Shown here: positions 1-12,975 of the stretch, in pieces | How the letters are laid out: each line of letters opens with the position of its first letter | Position numbering within the stretch: the stretch's first letter is position 1 | Assembly: GCA_030686995.1 (NCBI GenBank) | Contig: CM060680.1 | Span: 81,458,060 to 81,522,059, forward strand | Length of the DNA stretch: 64,000 nucleotides | Direction of reading: 5' to 3' | Origin: Artemisia argyi | Taxonomy: Eukaryota; Streptophyta; Magnoliopsida; Asterales; Asteraceae | Translations under genes and position numbers: made by a program | The notes under the pieces: generated by a model | Told to the model about the DNA's origin: nothing | Seen by the model: only the letters and a program-made list of their open reading frames with translations | The model's database searches: none

Positions 1-231
1 ACTAAGCGTGTAACTTTGTACAAATACTAATAATACAACTAAATATCTCTAAATTAAATATAACAACTTGTCGTTTAAACTGGCAGGACCTTCATTAACT
101 AGCAGTACCTTCTTACCCAGAAGGTACTGTTAGTATATCTTCAACTTCAAGAAAACTAAAGAGGCAGGCTTAACTATCATTTGGCAGGCTCTTCTGGCAG
201 ACTCTTTAACTTGTGCATTTTATTCCCAACA
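1..231 (-). repeat. copia 3' LTR, partial
   Basis: These 231 bp match 10367-10597 without gaps, with 6 substitutions. The remaining 485 bp of the LTR lie left of the window. The minus-strand LTR begins TGTTGGGAATAAAATGC directly after the polypurine tract. Confidence 0.95.
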
Positions 232-247
232 ATCCTCCCCTAAACTT
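232..247 (-). other. polypurine tract of the copia element
   Basis: On the minus strand the sequence AAGTTTAGGGGAGGAT immediately precedes the TG of the 3' LTR, the expected place for plus-strand DNA priming. Confidence 0.85.
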
Positions 248-327
248 GTTATTCCCTTTTAAAATAACCAAGTTTCTTGTGAATAAAATTCATACCTTGA
301 GGATTTGAGGGAACTCTTCCAAAAACC

Positions 328-2956
328 TTATCTATTTCTCCTTAGGCTTTCATACTGATCCAATATGCTTTCCTTCAATCTTTTGACTGCATCAGTTTCT
401 TCTTCACATAATAGCTTATTGGAGATCAAGACTGATAATACTTCATAGCTTAAAGGATACTCCTTCTCACCTAGCATAAAGAGTTCTATTCCACTCTGAG
501 TGGAAAGATGATGAACATGGCTCATGCTGAAGTATTCCTATGTAACAGATAAATCATAGTAAGGAAATTTCCAATGTGTATCAGTAGGATTTGGATCATG
601 TAATCTGCTGAACTCCACCCATAGCTCTTGCTCTGTTGCATCAGGTTTATACTTGGTTTTCAGCTTCTCTTGAACTAAGTCCCACAATTCATCTAAATCC
701 ATTCTGCTACATGCTCTAAGTAGATTTTCAAAGTTCTTGAAAATTTCAACCTTATTTCCAACTCTTGTTATCTTCCATGCTTTACCAAACTTGTCATTGT
801 AGATTTCCCAATCTATGATTGGATGCCTTGCATGTAAAGGTTCAGCAAAGACAACTTGTGGAACATGGACAACCATTTCTCTTGACTGAATAGGAGGCAA
901 GTCTGCTTTCTCTGCTTGATCCTTCTGATCATCTCTTCTTCTTTTGGAAGGCCTTTCTTGTGTATCCATGAGAAAACTGGTTTTGTTTCTTCTGTAAGCC
1001 TCTAAGTATAGAAGCTTCAATTCATCAAATGATTTATCTTTGAGTTGATGATCCTTCATGTTCACTTCTCTTTTCAGATATATCTTGAAGAATTTCTTCT
1101 GATCTGCCTCAGAATGAGGCATTTTAAATCCTTTCTTCTGATTCTTCTGGATCTGCTGATAGACATCATCCAATGCCTCTTGATTGTATTTCTTAGTGAT
1201 GAAATCATTGAGCTTGATTGTCATTTCATCTGAGCTAAGAGAGTCATCACACACAAGAGTGTAAGCTTCACCCCTTACAATTGGATCAATGGAAATGATA
1301 TATTGCAGCTGAGCATCAAACTTTTCTTGTAGCATTCTTGATTCTTCTTCAGCCCCCATAACTTCTTCTTCATGAAGATATTTGGATAACCTTTCATCTA
1401 CAGCCAATTGTGCTTGCTCTTTCTTCTTCAACTTTTTAGGCTCTGGTTCATCTTCAACCACAATTTTCTTGCCCTTGTCTTTTGGTGATGATTCTAGACT
1501 TGGAGCAGCAGATTGTTCATCAGAAACAAGAAACCTCCCCTGAGGCTGTGATCCCCTTTTTCTTTTGTAGAACATTTGATCAGAACCTTTTAAATTCATA
1601 GCCAATAGCCTCTGAATCCCAGCAGGCTCTTGCTCTGCTTCAGCAGTATCTTTTGCACTAACAGGCTCTTTTTCTTGAATAGCAGGCTCTTCATCTTGAA
1701 TAGCAAGCTCTTCATCAATCACTTGTGTTCCTTCATGAAATTGAAATTGAATCTCTTCTTCACTCTTAGAACTACCCATCCTCCCCTTTTTGGAAGAGAG
1801 ACCCAAACCTACTGCATCTGAACTTGAAGAACTAGAAACAACCAATTGAGAAGTTCTTTTACCCTTCAACAATTTCACCTTTAACTCTAATTTCTCAACC
1901 CTCTTAACTAGCTTGGTGTTAATATCTGTAAAGTGTTTGTTTTGACTTTCAAGAGTGGTTTGCAAGTGCTGCACTTGCTCCTTTAGTTCCTTTACAATCT
2001 GAGCATCTGAACTCTGATGTGGAGGAGAGTGGGGTGGGGAGTTATGATGTGATAATGATGGTGATGTTGCAGATGGTGTTTGTGTTGGTTGGTGAGATGG
2101 TGGTGGTACTGGTGATGGTGGTGTGACTGATGGTACTGGTGGTGTGACTGATGGTACTGGTGATGGGTTTGGTGATGAATAATCAGATGATGTGGATGGT
2201 TCTTCAGAATGTTGTGGTAACATCTCCTCAAAAAGTGGTACTTCTTCTCCTTGAAAACCAATTTTCATATTTGAAAACACCTTGTGTGTAAGTTTTGGAG
2301 TTTTAAAAGGTTTGTTTGGGGGAAGTAACAAATGTTTGGATTTGTTGATGAGGCACTGAATAAACCTTGGGTACATCAAAAACTTTGTTTCACTGTCCAC
2401 ATTTTTAAACAATCCTTCAAAAATATGTTTTGAAAAGTTGAATTTCTTGTTTGTTGCCAGGCAAATGAGAGCTGCAGCCATGTTACCACTAAACTGCTCC
2501 CATGAGGTTTTCTTTTGGCTTAAACAATGAAGGATGATATGAATCAAAAATCTCCATTGAGAGGTAAAATGCTTTTTAAGAAATGTAAGCTTTGTAGAAG
2601 TCACATTGTACCTCATTTTTGTCAAATTTTCAAAGATTTTAGTATCAGGCAATTGACTAATACCATCTGAATCATCCAAATGAAGATGTCTTCTAATGGA
2701 AGATTCGGTAAAAAGTCAGAGTTCTGCCATCCACTTTGACATTTAACTCTTGAATCCCATTACTAAGAGTTTTAACTCTAGCAGTTTGCCAAAATTGTAA
2801 AATTTGAGATTCAAAAATAGTGGGATTCACGAGTAAAGCAAACCTGATATAAGAATTGTTTAGAAAATCCACTGCTTGATGAAAAGATTCATTTTCCTCA
2901 GACTTTTCCAAAAATGCTAATTGGTTGTGACGTTTGACAAAACTTAGATGAACCAT
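328..2956 (-). pseudogene. third ORF of the copia element (after RNase H)
   Basis: A coding region of about 870 residues in the sense of pol, in the position where SIRE elements carry an envelope-like ORF. From the N-terminus it shows a conserved globular region (about residues 1-230), a Pro/Ser/Thr-rich stretch with repeated PSVTPP units, a predicted coiled coil (KELKEQVQHLQTTLE onwards), and a long charged Glu/Lys-rich region with KKLKKK and KRRR clusters. I see no signal peptide or membrane anchor, so the name envelope is not justified. It is broken in two places. An extra T in a T-run near 2706 shifts the frame after the first 85 codons. An in-frame TAG at 538-540 cuts off the last 70 residues, which continue in frame to 328. 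Related ORFs are frequent beside copia pol genes in Asteraceae as far as I know. Function unknown. Confidence 0.75.
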
Positions 2957-3337
2957 GGTGAAAGTTTTGAAGAAAAATTTGATTATGATGGTGGGATTTT
3001 ATTGTTGTACTGGTAGAAGATGAAAGGTGAGTGTGAATTTGTGATAAGGATTGATTATGAGAAAATTACTTTTGACCGACTATTAAAGATATGGATAAGT
3101 AATTGAAGAGGCGGTCAAAAAGATCTTTTATTATAATAATTATATCCTTAATTCGAGGAAAATATGAGTAATTCACAAAAATACCCTTCAAAACAACGGC
3201 TATAATTTTTGACCTGACAGACTCAACGGCTATGTAGCAGTACCATTTTACTCTACCAGTACTAAAATTTGAACTACCAGTACCTTGTATTTAGAAATAT
3301 AACTTGGCAGTCTCTTTGAAATATTTGTAATAATCCC

Positions 3338-3487
3338 TTATAGTTTTTAGCAAACTATCAGCTATCAACGGATTTGATAAGTCTTTACCAATAGCCGTTT
3401 GCTTTTGGAAACTGATTACCTTATAGTTTTTAGCAAACTATCAGCTATCAACGGATTTGAGAAGTCTTTATCAAGAGCCGTTTGCTA
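3338..3487. repeat. 83-bp tandem duplication in the copia 3' non-coding region
   Basis: The block at 3338-3405 recurs at 3421-3487 with a handful of differences; both begin TTATAGTTTTTAGCAAACT. It lies in the roughly 815-bp stretch (2957-3771) between the third ORF and the end of pol, which otherwise holds only short GCAGTACC-type motifs and no gene. Confidence 0.85.
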
Positions 3488-3771
3488 TGGACTAGCCAGC
3501 TCTTTAAGTTTGTAAAACTTGGTGAACTGATTACCATTTCCACATTATCAATCTTGAGAAACCTGAAATTTGTTAGTTGTAGACCAAAAGAACAGAGCGC
3601 AGAGCACTTGTTTTATATCACTGTTAACATTTTAAGCATCAAGATGAACAAAAACAGAGCAAACTTTATACTAACAGTACCATTGTGAACTGGCAGTACC
3701 TTATGAGTAACTAGCAGTACCATGTTTAAAGGCCAGAACTTGTTTATTTTATATACAAAAACACATGTTTT

Positions 3772-6700
3772 TCAAAGATTTATCATACCAATACCTGCTA
3801 CCAGGTATTTAAACCTACCTAAATCAAAAGCTTTGGTGAGAAGGTCTGCAAAATTCTTTTCAGAATCAATTTTGACAACTTGTATTAACCTTTTCTCATT
3901 GCAATCTCTTATGAAATGGTGTCTGATTTCAATGTGTTTTGTTTTTTAATGTTGAACTGGATTTTTAATGATACAAATAGTACTGCTATTGTCAATGTAA
4001 ATAATGGTGTTAAGAAAATTGTACCCATAGTCAAGCAATTGATTTTGGATCCAAAGAACTTGGCCACAACAACTTGCACTTGCAACATATTCTGCTTCAG
4101 TTGTAGAATTGGCCACCATTGTCTGCTTCTTGCATTGCCATGATATGAGTCTGCAGCCAAGAAATTGACATCCACCAGTTGTGGATTTTCTGTCTAGGGT
4201 TGCACCAGCATAGTCACTATCTGAATAAGCTACCAAATCAAAAGATGATTCCCTTGGATACCATAGACCCAACCTAGGTTGACCCTTGAGGTATCTAAAA
4301 ATCCTTTTGACTGCTGTGAGATGAGAAACTTTTGGATTTACTTGAAACCTTGCACATACACATACTGAGAACATGATATCTGGTCTTGATGATGTAAGGT
4401 ACATCAAGGACCCAATCATTGATCTGTAATTGTGCACATCAACATCTTCACCCTCAGCATCTTTGAGTAACCCCTTTTCTGGATCCATTGGTGTACTTGC
4501 AACCTTTGAATCTGCAAACCCAAACTTCCTTAGGATCTCTGCTACATACTTATCTTGGCTGATAAATATGCCTTCATTTTATTGTTTCACTTGGAGACCC
4601 AGAAAGAAAGTAAGTTCCCCCATGGAACTCATTTCAAACTTATTATGCATAATTTTTTCAAACTCTACACACAACTCCTGGTTTGTGGATCCAAAGATAA
4701 TGTCATCAACATAAATCTGTACCAGCAAGATGTCTTTCTTGGTTCTTTTGATGAACAAAGTTGGATCAATCTTGCCTCTTTGAAATCCATTTTCCAATAA
4801 ATAGAAAGCCAATGTTTCATACCATGCCCTAGGAGCTTGGTGTAGACCATAAAGAGCTTTGGTATTGTACACCTTGTCTGGATATTCTGCATCAATGAAG
4901 CCTGGAGGTTGAGAAACATACACCTCTTCTTCAATAGTACCATATAAAAAGGCACTTTTGACATCCATTTGGTAGACAGTGAAGCCTATGAAAGAAGCAT
5001 AGGCCAAGAACAGCCTAATTGCTTCAATTCTTGCAACAGGAGCAAAAACTTCTTCATAATCCACTCCTTCTTATTGAGTATACCCTTAGGCCACCAATCT
5101 TGCTTTGTTTTTTTATCACTATTCCCCTTTCATCTTTCTTATTCCTGAAAACCCATTTGGTTCCAATTGCCCTGTAACCTTTGGGCAAATCAACCAGTAT
5201 CCAAACCTTCTGAAGTTTGAATTGAAGTAGCTCTTCTTGCATTGCTTCAACCCAGCTTGAATCATCTAAGGCTTTTGTAATGTTTTTGGGTTCTACTTGT
5301 GAGAGAAAGCATGAAAACAGGAATATGTGGGCAACTTCATGGTTCTTTTCTTCATACACAGCTAGGACAAACCCATCTTGGTCTGAAGATAAGACTTGAG
5401 TTCTTGTTTTAACACCAGAATCAATGCTGCCAATCACATTATCAATGGAGTGATCTTTGAGAAGTCTTGTGTTGTGTGTTGTAGGAACATCATAGGTAAT
5501 TGGAAGATTGCCAATCCCTAAATCTTCTGGTAAGGAATCATCTGATAGAACATTTAATGGTTCAGCAAGACCAACTTGTGAACTGGCAGTACCATCTGTT
5601 GAACTGGCAGTACCATCTTGTGAATTCGCAGTACCATTTTCATTTGCAGAATTTTCTTGATTTCCTTGACCTTGAGTTCCATGATCATCTCCAACACCTT
5701 CATTTGTTGTATTTGAAGGCTCTTCATGACTTGAAGATGAATCCAAATCTTTCCAAATTGGCATCAAGATGTAATCTTGATCCTCAGTTGTTTCAACATT
5801 GTCTTCAAAACCTGCATTATCATTAGTATTTGTACCTGTGACAGGCACATAATTCATAGATTCTGAAAGCTTATCAATGTCAAAACACCAATCTGGTCCA
5901 ATGCCTGCAACATTTGGTAGTTTCTCTTGAAACTCTATATGCAGATTTTCTTCCACTAGCCTAGTGCATCTATTATACACCCTATAGGCCTTACTTTGCA
6001 AAGAATACCCTATCATGTAGCCTTCATCAGCTTTTCCTTCAAACTTTCCTAGATGATCTTTGGTATTGAGAATAGTGACATGACATCCAAAAGGTCTCAT
6101 AAAACTTGAAGATGGTGTTCTACCAAACAAAAGTTCATAGGGAGTCTTTCTATGAGGTTTAATCACAAGAACCTTGTTCTGCACATAACAAGCAGTACCT
6201 ACAGCTTCAGCCCAAAATGAAATAGGTAACTTAGAGTCTACTAACATTGTTCTAGCAGCCTCTATAAGAGTTCTATTTTTCCTTTCTGCTACTCCATTTT
6301 GCTGTGGGGTTCTAGCTACACTATATTCTCTTTTTATTCCTTTTTCTTTGCAAAATTCATCCATAACTCTATTCTTAAATTCTGTCCCATTGTCACATCT
6401 AATTACTTTTACTTTCTTATCAATTTAGTTTTCTATCCCTGTAATATAGGACTTAAGGATCTCACTTGTTTCATCCTTAGTTCTCAAAAAGAAAACCCAA
6501 GAAAATCTGCTGTAATCATCAGTAACTACAAGACAATATTTTTTACCATTCAAGCTTTTCACAGATGTAGGACCAAAGAGGTCCATTTGAAGCATGTATA
6601 AAGCTTGAGAAATTGAGTTATGGGTCTTGGGCTTACAAGAAGCTCTATGTTGTTTGCCTTTTAGACAATTAACACAGGTTTGGTCATTTTGAAAAATCTT

Positions 6701-7306
6701 TTTAGGTAAACCTCTAACCAAATCATATTTTGCAATTGTATTGATTGTTTTAAAGTTTACATGACCAAGCCTTCTATGCCAAAGCATAGATTCATCCAAT
6801 GAGGCTTTTGCTACTAGACAGGTTAAACTCTCTTTAGGAACAATGTTCTTTAAATCAACAATGTACATATTGTTCTTTCTAGAGATTTTAAGAAGAATCT
6901 GACTTTCATCAGGAATTTTAAAATCAAGAGAAAGTACAATGCATTCAGTGTCAGTAAAAAGAACATTGTTCTTTGTGTCACACATTTGAGAGACACTTAA
7001 GAGATTAAACTGTAGTTCTTTCACAAAGTACACATTTTCAAAATCTAATTTACTGGTTTTAATTGTACCTTTACCAGTAATCTTTCCTTTGATTCCTCCC
7101 CCAAAGGTAACATATCCTCCATCAAATGATTTGAAGTCTGTGAGGTAAGACATGTTTCCTGTCATGTGCCTTGAACATCCACTATCTACATATCTTTGAT
7201 CAGCAATATCATTTGAATGTTCCTGCACATGTATACACATATTAGTTTCCTTGGGGTACCCAAGCCATGACTGACTTGGGTTTGCCTCGTGCATCAATGT
7301 AATCAA
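3772..7306 (-). pseudogene. copia pol: protease, integrase, reverse transcriptase, RNase H
   Basis: The region reads protease (DSGCSRHMTG near 7180), integrase zinc finger (WHRRLGH then CVNCLKGKQH), integrase core with DLFGP, CDNGTEF and the Glu of NGVAERKNRTL, RT (KWVFRNKKDE, DVKSAFLYG, YVDDIIFGS) and RNase H (YSDSDYAG, STTEAEY), ending near GMINL at 3772. Integrase-before-RT order marks copia. Lesions: a frameshift between gag and protease near 7242-7306; TAA at 6425 just before CDNGTEF; an extra A in an A-run near 5110 followed by two TAA codons within 30 nt in the RT finger region; TAA at 4579; TAA at 3946 in RNase H. All catalytic residues I can locate are still present, so decay came through stops and frameshifts. 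No intact polyprotein can be made from this copy. Confidence 0.93.
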
Positions 7307-9830
7307 ACCTCTTTAGGACTGTTGATGCATCATTTGATTGGAGTGGTCTCCAAATCCAACATGCTGAGGACTTAACAACATTTTCATTCTTAACACATTT
7401 TGTGGTTTTTGGTCTGACAGTACCATTTTTGGCAGTACCATTTGGTCTATCAGGACCTTTTGGTTTTGGTCTCCAATTTTGTGTTTTAACCACATAATCC
7501 CTTTCAATGAGACTTTTCACAACTCTTGGTGTATGTTTGAAAATATTACTTGCACCCTTAGTAGTGAATTTTGCGTAAACAGGCTCATTTAGTCGAACAT
7601 TATGATTGAATTTTGGTGTGTTAGATTTCACAAAACCTTTTCTGGGGTTTGTTTTATTTGTTTTAGACTTTGATGTACTCCCAGAAACTCAATTGTTACA
7701 ATAAGCATGAGTATGATTAAAACTACCACAGTAATAGCATGCCTTATTGTACATAACAAAATTATCACCAAGTTGGTGTAACTTAAGATTGTTCCAATTT
7801 CTCTGACTACCTCTAGGTTTGCTATTACATTTAGCACAACATTCAACTGTTTTTAGAACAACTTTAGTCTTTGTCATACTCTCTACACTTTTAGGACTGG
7901 TTGGTCCTACTTTGTTTCCTTTCTTAGAAACAGTCTCTTTTTCATTCTCATCAGATGTCCAATCTTCAATAGATGTATCATCTGAGCTCTTATCAGTGAG
8001 CACCTTTTCTTTGGAGAGTGAAGTATCACTTGCACTCTCAAAAGGTTCACTATTTTCTACAGGTTTTACATTTTCTAGTGGTTTATGAGTGAGTTCATGT
8101 AAACCTGATTCAGCAAGATCTATACCTGGGGGACAGGGAATTCCTCTGTAAGGAGGTGGACATGTGTTGTATCCAATCCCAGATTTGATTTTCTTGTTCA
8201 TTTGGTTTTTAACTATACTTCTAGTACATGCAGAAGCATTTTCTAATGTTGTAACAGTTAGTTGAATATTATTTTTTGCTTGTTTCACTTTAGCAAACTC
8301 AGTTCTTAACAGACTTATTTCAGCATCTTTTAAAAATATGTCTCTATTAAGAATAGCTTTTGTGTCAGAAAAGGTGAGTTCATTTTCTCTAAAGTGAATT
8401 ATCTGTTTCTCAAGTTTGGCCATACCACACTTATGATTAACTAGGTCTTGATGAGTTTTTCTTTCTTCTACTTTCAGTTCATCATAAAGTTTTCTTAAGA
8501 TTTCTAATTCTTTAAAAACTTCACAAGTAGCAGAACATTTAGTAATTTGTACCTCAGGATTGGAGAAAGCCATTAAAGCCATTTCATTTGAAGCTGACTC
8601 TTCTTCACCCATGAAGCTCCAATCAAAACCCATCCCATCAATAGCTACCATAGCTTTTGTTTCAGTGATGGCCACTTCCTTGCTCTTGTTCTCATTGTTT
8701 TCCCTGTTCTTGTTCTCAAAACTTCTTCCCTTATCACCCTGCTTCTTTGGTCTCCTACAATCTCTTGAGTAGTGACCCTTCATGTGGCAGTTGTAGCACT
8801 CCACTTTAGACTTGTCATACCCAGCAGGTTCATTGCCATTGATGACAATCTTCTTTCCAGTTCTCATCAAATATTTCTTAGCCCTCATGCTAAGAAGTGA
8901 AAGCTGCCACTTTATGTCCATTTCTTCAAGATCATCATCACTGATTTCTTGAAGATCTTCAAAGGTCAATATGGATCCATTGTGTTGTGATGTTAGGAAA
9001 GCACAACCAATTGTTTCATCTAAAATGGTTTTGGTACTGCTAGAAGTACTGGCAGTTCCAAAATTTGTGTTGGCAGTACCTTCTTCTCTACCATCTTTTT
9101 CTTCATCAACTTTCTTGGAGGTACCATGAGATTACACAAATGCCATATTTCCTGAGCTTGAACTAGTAGACTTCTTCAGTTCATGCTCTACTATTTTGAA
9201 GTTGCTGTAAAGATCATTAAGACTCATGGAATCAATATCTGGTTTGTTTTTCCAGACAATGACATGCATGGCCCATTCAGAGGGTAGACTTCTAAGAAAT
9301 TTGGAGTTTAAGTCTTCTTGAGATATTATCACCTCATGAATGGCTAACTGGCTGGAAAGCTTTTGTAGTCTATTGAACATGCTGTCCAAAGACTCATTTG
9401 TTGTGGCTGAAAAGTTTTCAAACTGTTGTTTTAAAAGTGTTTTCTGAGTTTTCTTGGTGGCATCATTACCACCATATCTAGCCACAATAGCTTGAAAGAG
9501 GGTTTTAGCACATTTGTACTTGTTAAAGATTAAGAGTTGATCATTTGGAATAGACATGAGAAGCATACTCCTGGCTTTAAGATCATTTCTATTTTGGATT
9601 CTTTCTTCTGCGGTTGTTGGGTTTACTTGCACAGTTGTGACAAGTGCATCGTTTACTGTAGAGGTGGTGGTTATTGGTTTGAATGAGTTTCCTTCTTCAA
9701 TGATCTCCCAAAGTGCATAGTCTTGCACTTGGAAGTATTGCTCAACCCTCAGTCTCCATATCTCAAACTCATTTTGTTTGAGTAATGGAAGTTTTGCAGC
9801 CACATTGGTTTGAATGTGCTCAACATCCAT
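7242..9830 (-). pseudogene. copia gag (nucleocapsid-type, two zinc knuckles)
   Basis: One reading frame from the ATG at 9830 down to 7242, interrupted by TAA codons at 9132 and 7689. The first 230 residues are a UBN2-type gag core (KLPLLKQNEFEIWRLRVEQY, SMFNRLQKLSSQLA). Next comes a CCHC knuckle, CYNCHMKGHYSRDC (about 8775-8820), then a long coiled coil and a second knuckle, CYYCGSFNHTHAYC (just before 7689). It packages element RNA in the cytoplasm in functional relatives. The start is chosen as the first ATG after the primer-binding site, 38 nt downstream of it. Confidence 0.88.
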
Positions 9831-9867
9831 TTTTGCTTTGTTCTTTTATGTCGTAAATATCAGCCTC

Positions 9868-9879
9868 GCTCTGATACCA
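9868..9879 (-). other. primer-binding site of the copia element
   Basis: On the minus strand TGGTATCAGAGC lies two bases after the 5' LTR. This is the common plant primer-binding site complementary to the 3' end of initiator methionine tRNA. Confidence 0.9.
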
Positions 9880-9881
9880 CT

Positions 9882-10597
9882 TGTGGAAGGATTAATACGT
9901 TCAAACACTTGGGATGTTTAGTCTTAGTAATGTGTTTGGGATATTTATGAATGAATATGTTTTAGTACGCGGAATTTACTTGAACATACTAAAGGAACAA
10001 AGGTGGTGAATAAGTAAACGTGAATAATTTAGAGTGATGAACACAACATGAATAACACAAAACGATTCAATATTATTTATGAAATAATACGGGTGATCTA
10101 AACTATCACCAGGATTACAAATGTAACCTTGAATCTTTGATACGTGAAAAGGATTTAAATATGGAAGTTATGCATGCAGTGATTGATCTAGTTATCTGTT
10201 ATCTTTTAGAATGTGACTTAAGGGTTCCTTTTATAGTATAAGGAGCCCTTATTACAAGTTGTCAAGTTGCTTAATATAATATACTTATAGACTTATCTTA
10301 TCCTAATATTACACATTTCAAGGTAAAACACTCCATATTATCTACTGAGACCTCTGTACTACTTCTACTAAGCGTGTAACTTTGTACAAAGACTAATAAT
10401 ACAACTAAATATCTCTAAATAAAATATAACAACTTGTCGTTTAAACTGGCAGGACCTTCATCAACTAGCAGTACCTTCTTACCCAGAAGGTACTGTTAGT
10501 ATATCTTCAACTTCAACAAAACTAAAGAAGCAGGCTTAACTATCATTTGGCAGGCTCTTCTGGCAAACTCTTTAACTTGTGCATTTTATTCCCAACA
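9882..10597 (-). repeat. copia 5' LTR, complete (716 bp)
   Basis: Bounded by TG...CA. The inner edge abuts the primer-binding site and the outer edge abuts ubiquitin-protease pseudogene sequence. It contains the GGTACTG/GCAGTACC motifs that recur throughout the element. Confidence 0.93.
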
Positions 10598-12171
10598 GAA
10601 AGTGGTAAAGCAATAATAGTTCATACCATTTATCTGAAAGTGTTGGCCAGATATACACATAGCAATGTCCACCAGATGCATCACCTTTGTGAACAAATAC
10701 ACTGTATAAAACCAAGAATCATCAGGAATCTAGTATCCATAACATGTTGAACTTAATATGACTATATGAGGGAAGAATGCCATACGGAAATTTGTGTTTC
10801 CATCAAATATCATGAAATTGCATATTACAAACTACGGTAGTGGATTATTAGTAGTCTACAAATTGAATTCATCAAACAATTATCTACAAATAGATAATAG
10901 TACGTGTGAAGAGTGTAAAGGTTGAGAACATCTCTGTCTACATTGGGTCATAAATACTTCTCATTATCTCTATCAAGATCAAGTTGCAAGGGGAACTCAT
11001 ATGCGCCACCAATCTGTAAACCCCATTAGATTTACATTAGAAAATCCCAAATGATTAAGTAAAACTGTTACTATGAGTGACTGACCTTCACCATCCTTTC
11101 TAGCGAAAAATCATAGTGAATATGTTTGAGATAGAGTAGGAGAACATCGGGGAAAACATTGAACCGGACGCCCTTGTTTGCATCTTGCCAAGTTAATGCA
11201 CCTTCCGGTCAGTATCATTTCATACTATCATGACTAGTGTATTTTGTGATATATGAATAGGTCCTGGGCATAAGTGACTATTAAATTATTGGGTAGTTTA
11301 TCGATTTATGAAAATAATAATAATGTTTTCGAGTTTAGTATACATATTCTAATTCTTTTCGTAGCCTTTTTCGATCTTATTTTGTTATAAAGTATGTATG
11401 TGTTCATTATGCCATATTATGTCAAGCTTAGCCTGTGACATCTAAACGCAACATTAAAGAAACAGTGATCAATAAATCAATAAACATCAAATGATGATAC
11501 CGGCAACCCATCATCATATATGTCGCCACCTTCAAGTCCCACATACTTTTCAAAAGAGGCATAAACATCTTCGCAATCTTCGACGTCCAGTTGCAGATCT
11601 GCCATAATAAATAGAGTAATAGACTAGTAAGATAATGAAGATTTAAATAAAAACTGTCATTCTTAAGTGAGATTTCTACCAAGGTACGGCTCGTCTTCTA
11701 TATGGTGCATTCGGCCTCCAAATAATTTCTGGATTCTACCATCCACATCAGTTTCATGTGCACGCTTGTAAAATAAGATACATAAAACGGAAACCTCAAG
11801 AGGTAACAATATTGAAGTTTGGCGGTAAAGTAACTTTATACCTTCATTAATTCTTCTAGCTTATGAAACAGAAATTGACCGAATCCCTGAACATCTTTCG
11901 GTTTCAAAGACTTATCTGCATCCCAGCCAAGAGCCTCTATCAACACTTCTGTGGAAACAAGAGTGTCACTAGATTAAAGATTATGGAATATCAACGCCAC
12001 AGGAATATTCAATGTTTTAGTAGTTTGCATTTCATACACAGCCTGATTAAAACGTAAAATGTAAGTGTTTATATCTATAAACATTAACCGATAAAATAAT
12101 TATAACCAATCTTTCTGAACTTACATTTTATAAAATATTTAAACCGTATTATAATTCCATGTATTTTAGAA
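10598..12171 (-). pseudogene. UBP12/13-like ubiquitin protease fragment, copy 1
   Basis: Minus-strand exon remnants separated by introns match, in order, the C-terminal part of a plant UBP12/13 (peptidase C19) catalytic domain. They are an AVY.MQTTEA-like exon near 12030, a DLQLDVEDCE-like exon near 11550, a NKGVRFTVFPDVL-like exon near 11150, a YEFPLQLDLDRDN exon near 10990, and a histidine-box exon GDASGGHCYVYI near 10660. The Cys-box exon, the MATH domain and everything C-terminal to the histidine box are absent here; the copia element inserted in the intron after the histidine-box exon. A TGA follows EKYL in the YEFPLQ exon. Each exon is matched by copies at 24.4-25.7, 27.3-29.1 and 39.2-40.1 kb. 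Confidence 0.82.
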
Positions 12172-12261
12172 ATGTGGGGCAACCTATCGAGGACAATGAG
12201 TCCCTTAGGTAGGGTTGTTACCTAATTGAATCTCGGGACGAGATTCCCTTAAGGGGGTGAA
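12172..12261 (+). other. TRIM internal remnant with polypurine tract
   Basis: The GGGGCAACCTATCGAGGAC segment ends in CCTTAAGGGGGTGAA directly before TGTAACGCCC. The same short internal segment precedes every LTR of the array, so the G-rich end is taken as the polypurine tract. Confidence 0.7.
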
Positions 12262-12931
<670 letters not shown>

Positions 12932-12933
12932 AG

Positions 12934-12950
12934 TGGCGCCATCCGTGGGA
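12934..12950 (+). other. gypsy primer-binding site
   Basis: TGGCGCCATCCGTGGGA lies two bases after the LTR end, the expected position. The TGGCGCC start is typical of plant gypsy elements. Confidence 0.85.
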
Positions 12951-12975
12951 CCACACTAAGAACTAAAGAACTAGA

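Larger units (their letters stand above)
1..10597 (-). mobile_element. Ty1/copia retrotransposon, SIRE-like, truncated by window edge
   Basis: A minus-strand LTR retrotransposon. Reading right to left it has a 5' LTR (9882-10597), a primer-binding site, gag, protease-integrase-RT-RNase H, a third ORF, a polypurine tract and the start of a 3' LTR. The order integrase before RT defines Ty1/copia. A long gag with two zinc knuckles plus an extra ORF after RNase H suggests the SIRE lineage; this is inference. The aligned 231 bp of the two LTRs differ at 6 sites (about 2.6%), so the insertion is old enough to have decayed: at least eight in-frame stops and three frameshifts interrupt the proteins. 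It sits in an intron of ubiquitin-protease pseudogene copy 1. The right flank starts GAAAG; the left flank is outside the window, so the target duplication cannot be checked. Confidence 0.93.

Noticed and set aside
538..2679. Calling the copia third ORF an envelope gene
   Set aside because: Position alone suggests it; no signal peptide, fusion region or membrane anchor can be seen.
10547..10750. Plus-strand ORF of 67 codons at the copia LTR edge
   Set aside because: It spans the LTR end and the antisense of the protease histidine-box exon; a chance frame.
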